Shown here one piece after another: positions 7,079-10,429 of a stretch of DNA of 10,429 nucleotides; within the stretch, counting starts at the first letter, position 1, and every line of letters starts with the position of its first letter. The DNA lies in the NCBI GenBank assembly GCA_017960415.1, contig JAGCZE010000233.1, positions 1 to 10,429 on the forward strand, written 5' to 3'. The notes beneath the pieces are model-generated. The model worked only from the letters and a program-made list of their open reading frames with translations, made no database searches and was not told the origin of the DNA. The stretch comes from Lachnospiraceae bacterium (GTDB lineage: Bacteria; Bacillota_A; Clostridia; Lachnospirales; Lachnospiraceae). Made by a program: the position numbers and the translations under genes.

Positions 7079-7180
7079 ACATTTAATACAGAAAAATGGC
7101 CCGAGAAGACTTCGTGGGAAGAAGCGCTCGACGAGAAGATCGCCATTTACGAGGCATCAAGGGAGGAAAAGGAAGAATAA
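7079..7180 (+). pseudogene. In-frame C-terminal extension of the lipoprotein beyond TAG
   Basis: After the TAG at 7076-7078 the same frame runs 33 codons to TAA 7178-7180. It encodes TFNTEKWPEKTSWEEALDEK and then IAIYEASREEKEE. The composition (Trp, Glu, Lys, Ala, with helix-like periodicity) resembles a normal protein end and follows smoothly from NLKFYFEAIR before the stop. There is no start codon or ribosome site of its own. A one-base change, AAG (Lys) or CAG (Gln) to TAG, would explain the break, as would stop readthrough or a sequencing error. With the extension, the gap to the next gene falls from 143 to 41 bases, a more usual operon spacing. I judge it the detached true C-terminus of the 4760 gene. 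Confidence 0.65.
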
Positions 7181-7221
7181 GAGGGGATACGGGAATAATA
7201 CGAACGCTGAGGTAAACGGTT

Positions 7222-8220
7222 ATGTCCTACGGTCCGAAAAGAATCAAAAAACAGATTCCGGATACCAGAAGGATGGCGCTTGTGATGATGGGTGTCGTGG
7301 GCGTTGTCATCCTTCTGCTTCTTGCGGGCATTTACCGGCAGCGCAGCGCTTCGGACTTTTACGGATCACATGACGCGTTGATCAGGATAGGCGATGATGA
7401 CATAAATTACATTTCCGAGCATGCTTCAAAAAACGGCAGGAAAGATAACGGAGGAAAGACCTCGGGCAATGCAGAGGGTAAAGGCGGTTCGGCTGCGGAC
7501 GGGAACAGTGAAAACGGCCGGGCCGGTTCCACGAATGGTCGTAATGGGTCTGTAAATGATGCGGACGATTCCGGCAATGGCACAAACAGCGGCGTTCCCG
7601 ACAGGTATGAACTCGATGTTAATTGTATTCCTCAGCTTCCGGAACTTCCGGGAGGATGTGAGCCCGTAACCCTTACGATGGTGCTGAATTACCTAGGGAT
7701 TCAGGTGGATAAATACCTGATTACCGACCAATATCTGCCCAAGGGTGCAATAGGCGAGACGGACCCGTCGGAAGCGTTTGTCGGAGACCCTTACGACGCC
7801 TACGGGGCCTATGGCTGTTATGCCCCGGTTATAGTAAATGCCGCCAACAGATTTTTCAAAGATAACGAATACGGTTATGTTGCGGTGGATATTTCCGAAA
7901 CCGATATGAATGAGCTGATCGAACAGTATGTATATAAGTACCGGCGGCCGGCGATCGTATGGGCTTCAAAGAATATGGAGGAGATGTACCCGACTGCGGT
8001 ATGGTTTGTGAACGGACGCGAGATAATATGGCGGCACAATAATCACTGTATGGCGCTGTCCGGCTGGGATGAGGAAAACTATATTGTAGCGGATCCGCTC
8101 TCGGGCGTCTGCAGATACGGCAAGGCCCTGTTCGAGAACCGGTATATACAGAACCATATGAATGCCGTATTCATCATGACAGCCGAAGAATATGCGCAAT
8201 ATGCGGCTTCCGAGCCTTGA
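7222..8220 (+). CDS. Membrane-anchored C39-like (Peptidase_C39_2) protein
   Basis: A 332-residue protein. Basic residues 6-17 precede one membrane segment (about 18-37), which is an uncleaved signal anchor with the rest outside. A Gly/Asn/Ser-rich disordered stalk covers about 69-125. The C-terminal domain (about 128-325) matches the papain-like C39_2 fold: VNCIPQLPELPGGCEPVTLT places the nucleophile at C146 with Q138 upstream as the likely oxyanion residue, HNNHCMALSGW gives the histidine at H275, and YIVADPLSG gives D291. All expected catalytic residues are therefore present. True C39 peptidases cut double-glycine leaders as part of ABC transporters. This stand-alone form lacks transporter domains and its substrate is unknown. 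GAGG at 7209-7212 lies 9 bases before the ATG. It is probably co-transcribed with the zincin-like lipoprotein, and the next promoter begins just after its stop. Confidence 0.88.
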   Translation: MSYGPKRIKKQIPDTRRMALVMMGVVGVVILLLLAGIYRQRSASDFYGSHDALIRIGDDDINYISEHASKNGRKDNGGKTSGNAEGKGGSAADGNSENGRAGSTNGRNGSVNDADDSGNGTNSGVPDRYELDVNCIPQLPELPGGCEPVTLTMVLNYLGIQVDKYLITDQYLPKGAIGETDPSEAFVGDPYDAYGAYGCYAPVIVNAANRFFKDNEYGYVAVDISETDMNELIEQYVYKYRRPAIVWASKNMEEMYPTAVWFVNGREIIWRHNNHCMALSGWDEENYIVADPLSGVCRYGKALFENRYIQNHMNAVFIMTAEEYAQYAASEP

Positions 8221-8230
8221 GCCGGTCGTG

Positions 8231-8264
8231 TTGACAACCCATATGTGTAGTGCTATAATACTAC
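8231..8264 (+). promoter_or_regulatory. Full-consensus sigma-A promoter with overlapping palindrome
   Basis: TTGACA (8231-8236), a 17-base spacer and TATAAT (8254-8259) match the housekeeping consensus at all twelve positions. TGC (8251-8253) adds an extended -10. The 18-bp imperfect palindrome 8247-8264 (GTAGTGCTA / TAATACTAC, 7 of 9 positions symmetric) covers the -10, a typical place for a repressor to bind. Transcription should begin near 8266. The leader then carries the direct repeat AATTATT (8271-8277 and 8281-8287) and the ribosome site TGGAGG (8302-8307). Confidence 0.88.
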
Positions 8265-8314
8265 GATGTTAATTATTGGCAATTATTTAGCTGCAGTTTC
8301 ATGGAGGCATAAAA

Positions 8315-8542
8315 ATGGAAGAATTACTGGAAATACTGAATGATATTCATCCCGATATCGATTTTGAGACACAGGAAGGACTTATGGACAATGCAATACT
8401 TGATTCCATGGATATTGTCCGTCTTGTTACCGAGATAAATGATGCTTATGATATTAATATTTCAGCGAAATACCTGCTTCCGGAGAACTTCAATTCGGTA
8501 AAGGCTATTTATGCTCTGATAGAGAAGCTCAAGGAGGAATAA
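8315..8542 (+). CDS. Acyl carrier protein (stand-alone, DltC-like or AcpP-like)
   Basis: A 75-residue acidic helical protein carrying the phosphopantetheine site in AILDSMDIVRL, with attachment serine S31. Size, charge and the four-helix pattern fit a carrier protein. The motif DSMDIV differs from the usual fatty-acid DSLD(T/V)VE, which suggests a dedicated carrier rather than the main AcpP. It is the first gene after a very strong promoter and stops 24 bases before an MBOAT acyltransferase. By analogy with DltC and DltB in teichoic acid D-alanylation, it probably presents an activated acyl or aminoacyl group to that enzyme. No adenylating enzyme (DltA-like) or PPTase is in the window, so the loaded group is unknown. 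ATG 8315 is supported by TGGAGG 7 bases upstream. Confidence 0.9.
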   Translation: MEELLEILNDIHPDIDFETQEGLMDNAILDSMDIVRLVTEINDAYDINISAKYLLPENFNSVKAIYALIEKLKEE

Positions 8543-8566
8543 GGGTCTGAATGACCTCTGAAGGTG

Positions 8567-10234
8567 ATGTTCTTTACATCTTATGAATTTATCGGTTTTC
8601 TCATACTGACAGTCATCCTGTATTATCTGGTCCCGAAGAAAGCACAGCCTTACTGCCTGCTGGTTATCAGCTATCTGTTCTATCTTACGGCCGGAGCGGG
8701 ATGTCTTGTTTATATTGCATTGATCACTGCCATTGCCTATGTTTCGGCAATGGCTATTGAGCATAACAGGGAAAAACAGAAGCGATGCGTGCGTTACGAA
8801 TCGTTTTTTTGTGTGGATATAAATAACAAGGATGAAAACGGCGTTCCGGATCCCGCAGCCTTAAAAGAAGCGGTAAAGCAGTTCAAAAAGAAGCAGCAGA
8901 AGATCAGAGCCCGCATGTTTGCGGCGGGAGTGGTCTGTTTACTGCTGGTTCTTATATTTGCGAAGTATCTGGGATTTCTGATAGATAACCTGAACGGAAT
9001 AGCTTCGGTATTCGGCAGGACTGAGCCGCTTATCGCAAATAACACACTCGGGCTCATAATGCCGATGGGTATTTCGTTCTATACGCTGCAGGCTATAGGC
9101 TACCTGATAGACGTCAACAGGGAAAATATCGCGGCAGAGCGCAATTTCTTCAAATTTGCTCTGTTCATCTCGTTCTTTCCGCAGCTCGTACAGGGCCCTA
9201 TCAGCAAATTTGAGGATCTTTCGAAGACTCTGTTTGCATCCCATAAGTTTGACAAACAAAATGTCATTTACGGAATGCAGCGGATATTGTGGGGATTTTT
9301 CAAGAAAATGGTGATCGCCGACAGGATTCTGATCGGTGTCGGTAAGATCATGCAGGATCCGCTGCAGTATAACGGAGCATATGTATTTTTCGGAATGCTT
9401 CTGTTCTCGCTGGAGCTTTATACAGACTTCTCGGGTGGTATCGATATTGCCATCGGAACCGCACAGATGCTTGGGATAACACTGACGGAGAACTTTGACA
9501 GACCGTATTTTTCCAAGTCTTTGAAGGAATACTGGAGAAGATGGCATATGTCCATGTGCAACTGGTTCAGGACTTATCTCTTCTTCTCGGTTTCAACGGC
9601 CAAATGGATGCAGAGCTTCTCGAAATTCTGCAAACGGAAGATGTCACCGTCCATAGGAAAGAATCTGCCGATATTTGCCGCATCGTTTATAGTGTGGCTC
9701 GCAACCGGCCTGTGGCACGGCGCAAGCTGGAACTACGTGATCTGGGGACTGCTGAATTGGGCGGTGCTGATGATCTCCGAAATACTTGAACCCTCTTATC
9801 GAAAATTCAGGGAAAAGCACGGATTTACCTCATCGAACGCATGGAAGCTGTTCCAGATGATAAGGACTTTCTTGCTCATCAGTGTCATGAATGTGTTTGA
9901 CTGGGCACTTTCGCCCGCAACACTTTTAAAAAGCCTTGCCGGCATATTTACGACCGGTAACTGGCATATAATATGGGACGGATCGTTCTTCGATCTCGGA
10001 TATACGGTTGCAGATATGATCATAATAGCGGTCGGGCTGATCATAGTACTGACGGTGAGCCTGCTGCAGACCGACGGGCACGCCTCGAATGTCAACGAGA
10101 TCAGGGACAGGATATCGAAACTTGCGTTCGGCTGGAGGTATCTGATCTGGCTGGGTCTGTTCCTTGCGGTGCTGCTGTTCGGAACCTATGGCATCGGATA
10201 TGATGCGTCGCAGTTTATTTACAACCGTTTCTGA
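8567..10234 (+). CDS. MBOAT acyltransferase, AlgI/DltB-like
   Basis: A 555-residue polytopic membrane protein with about ten hydrophobic segments. It belongs to the membrane-bound O-acyltransferase family that transfers acyl groups to extracytoplasmic polymers. Landmarks are the N-terminus MFFTSYEF, PMGISFYTLQAIGYLIDV (166-183), QLVQGPISKFEDL (206-218), YTDFSGGIDIAIG (285-297), YWRRWHMSMCNWFR (322-335, H327), WLATGLWHGASWNYVIWG (377-394, with the invariant active-site H384) and the family-typical end YGIGYDASQFIY. A charged insert at about 65-118 lies between early membrane segments, making it longer than DltB. ATG 8567 is preferred over GTG 8564 because family members start MxFxSxEF. Its ribosome site AAGG is close and weak, so coupling to the upstream carrier-protein gene is likely. 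It probably works with that carrier and with the gene at 10280. The polymer substrate is unknown. Confidence 0.94.
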   Translation: MFFTSYEFIGFLILTVILYYLVPKKAQPYCLLVISYLFYLTAGAGCLVYIALITAIAYVSAMAIEHNREKQKRCVRYESFFCVDINNKDENGVPDPAALKEAVKQFKKKQQKIRARMFAAGVVCLLLVLIFAKYLGFLIDNLNGIASVFGRTEPLIANNTLGLIMPMGISFYTLQAIGYLIDVNRENIAAERNFFKFALFISFFPQLVQGPISKFEDLSKTLFASHKFDKQNVIYGMQRILWGFFKKMVIADRILIGVGKIMQDPLQYNGAYVFFGMLLFSLELYTDFSGGIDIAIGTAQMLGITLTENFDRPYFSKSLKEYWRRWHMSMCNWFRTYLFFSVSTAKWMQSFSKFCKRKMSPSIGKNLPIFAASFIVWLATGLWHGASWNYVIWGLLNWAVLMISEILEPSYRKFREKHGFTSSNAWKLFQMIRTFLLISVMNVFDWALSPATLLKSLAGIFTTGNWHIIWDGSFFDLGYTVADMIIIAVGLIIVLTVSLLQTDGHASNVNEIRDRISKLAFGWRYLIWLGLFLAVLLFGTYGIGYDASQFIYNRF

Positions 10235-10279
10235 TGCGGCTGGGTATATTATCGTATTTTGATCGATACGGAGTTATTT

Positions 10280-10429
10280 ATGAATGGAAAATGCAAAAAA
10301 GCCGTTATGTATGTTGCGGCTGCGGTCCTGACGGTTGTTCTGCTGTTTCTGCTACAGAGATTGCTGATGCCCAAGTATGTGGACAAGGTGGTTGAGGGAG
10401 CGTTCATAGCGGAATATTACCGGGAAGAA
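10280..10429 (+). CDS. Start of a single-pass membrane protein, possible DltD/AlgX-like partner
   Basis: Only the first 50 residues are present and the frame is open at the window edge. Basic residues (K4, K6, K7) precede one hydrophobic segment (about 8-30), then LMPKYVDKVVEGAFIAEYY, which looks like the start of an extracytoplasmic region. GGAG at 10270-10273 is 6 bases before the ATG, and the gap to the MBOAT gene is 45 bases with no terminator, so it belongs to the same operon. MBOAT genes of this type are commonly followed by an SGNH-hydrolase-like partner (DltD, AlgJ or AlgX) with this membrane layout. That function is inferred from position and topology only, because the catalytic domain lies beyond the window. 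Confidence 0.8.
   Translation, partial: MNGKCKKAVMYVAAAVLTVVLLFLLQRLLMPKYVDKVVEGAFIAEYYREE

Noticed and set aside
7096..7215. Small open frame starting ATG 7096 (39 codons) in the gap after the lipoprotein
   Set aside because: It has no ribosome site, is Arg/Gly-rich in the manner of a shifted frame, and overlaps the much more protein-like in-frame extension 7079-7180.
7222..8220. Bacteriocin-processing C39 ABC transporter
   Set aside because: There are no ATP-binding or multi-span transporter domains. It has a single anchor, a stalk and one C39-like domain facing outside.
8564..8566. GTG 8564 as start of the MBOAT protein
   Set aside because: The next codon is ATG, and MBOAT relatives begin MxFxSxEF directly. 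GTG would overlap the only candidate ribosome site.
8551..8586. Mini-frame ATG 8551 overlapping the MBOAT start, possible leader peptide
   Set aside because: It is only 11 codons and out of frame with the MBOAT. Nothing beyond chance proximity to the AAGGG at 8541-8545 supports it.

Overview
The window looks like chromosome from a Clostridia-type Bacillota, most likely a gut or rumen Lachnospiraceae. The evidence is strong AGGAGG-type ribosome sites, GlmM and DJ-1 proteins in a compact operon, Thr-Pro-rich linkers on a lipoprotein, and the style of the MBOAT/ACP cluster. This placement is inferred from gene character, not from a marker gene. All ten genes that are complete or carry a stop lie on the + strand. 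I see no rRNA, tRNA, CRISPR array, insertion sequence or phage gene.

Left part (1-1540): the C-terminal third of glycogen phosphorylase (glgP) ends at a clear Rho-independent terminator. A stand-alone Uma2-family putative nuclease gene follows, with its own extended -10 promoter. It ends near a perfect AT-rich inverted repeat that may be its terminator.

Middle part (1584-4594): a secreted protein of unknown family comes first. A tight three-gene group follows: a DJ-1/PfpI protein, a small DUF1294 membrane protein and phosphoglucosamine mutase (glmM), which makes the precursor for UDP-GlcNAc and peptidoglycan.

Right part (4760-8220): two extracytoplasmic proteins sit in tandem. One is a large lipoprotein with a Thr-Pro linker, 14-residue tandem repeats, a possible propeller-like middle and a C-terminal HExxH zincin-like domain. 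The other is a membrane-anchored C39-like cysteine peptidase-fold protein. The lipoprotein frame is closed by TAG, the only TAG among the ten stops in the window. The same frame then stays open for 33 codons of coding character before a TAA, so the gene may be prematurely stopped or read through.

End (8231-10429): a full-consensus promoter (TTGACA, 17-bp spacer, TATAAT, with an extended -10) overlaps an imperfect palindrome. It drives an acyl carrier protein, an AlgI/DltB-like MBOAT acyltransferase and the start of a single-pass membrane protein cut by the window edge. This resembles the C, B and perhaps D parts of a D-alanylation (Dlt-like) system in a different order, with no adenylating DltA in view. 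It probably acylates a cell-surface or secreted polymer, but the substrate cannot be read from the sequence.
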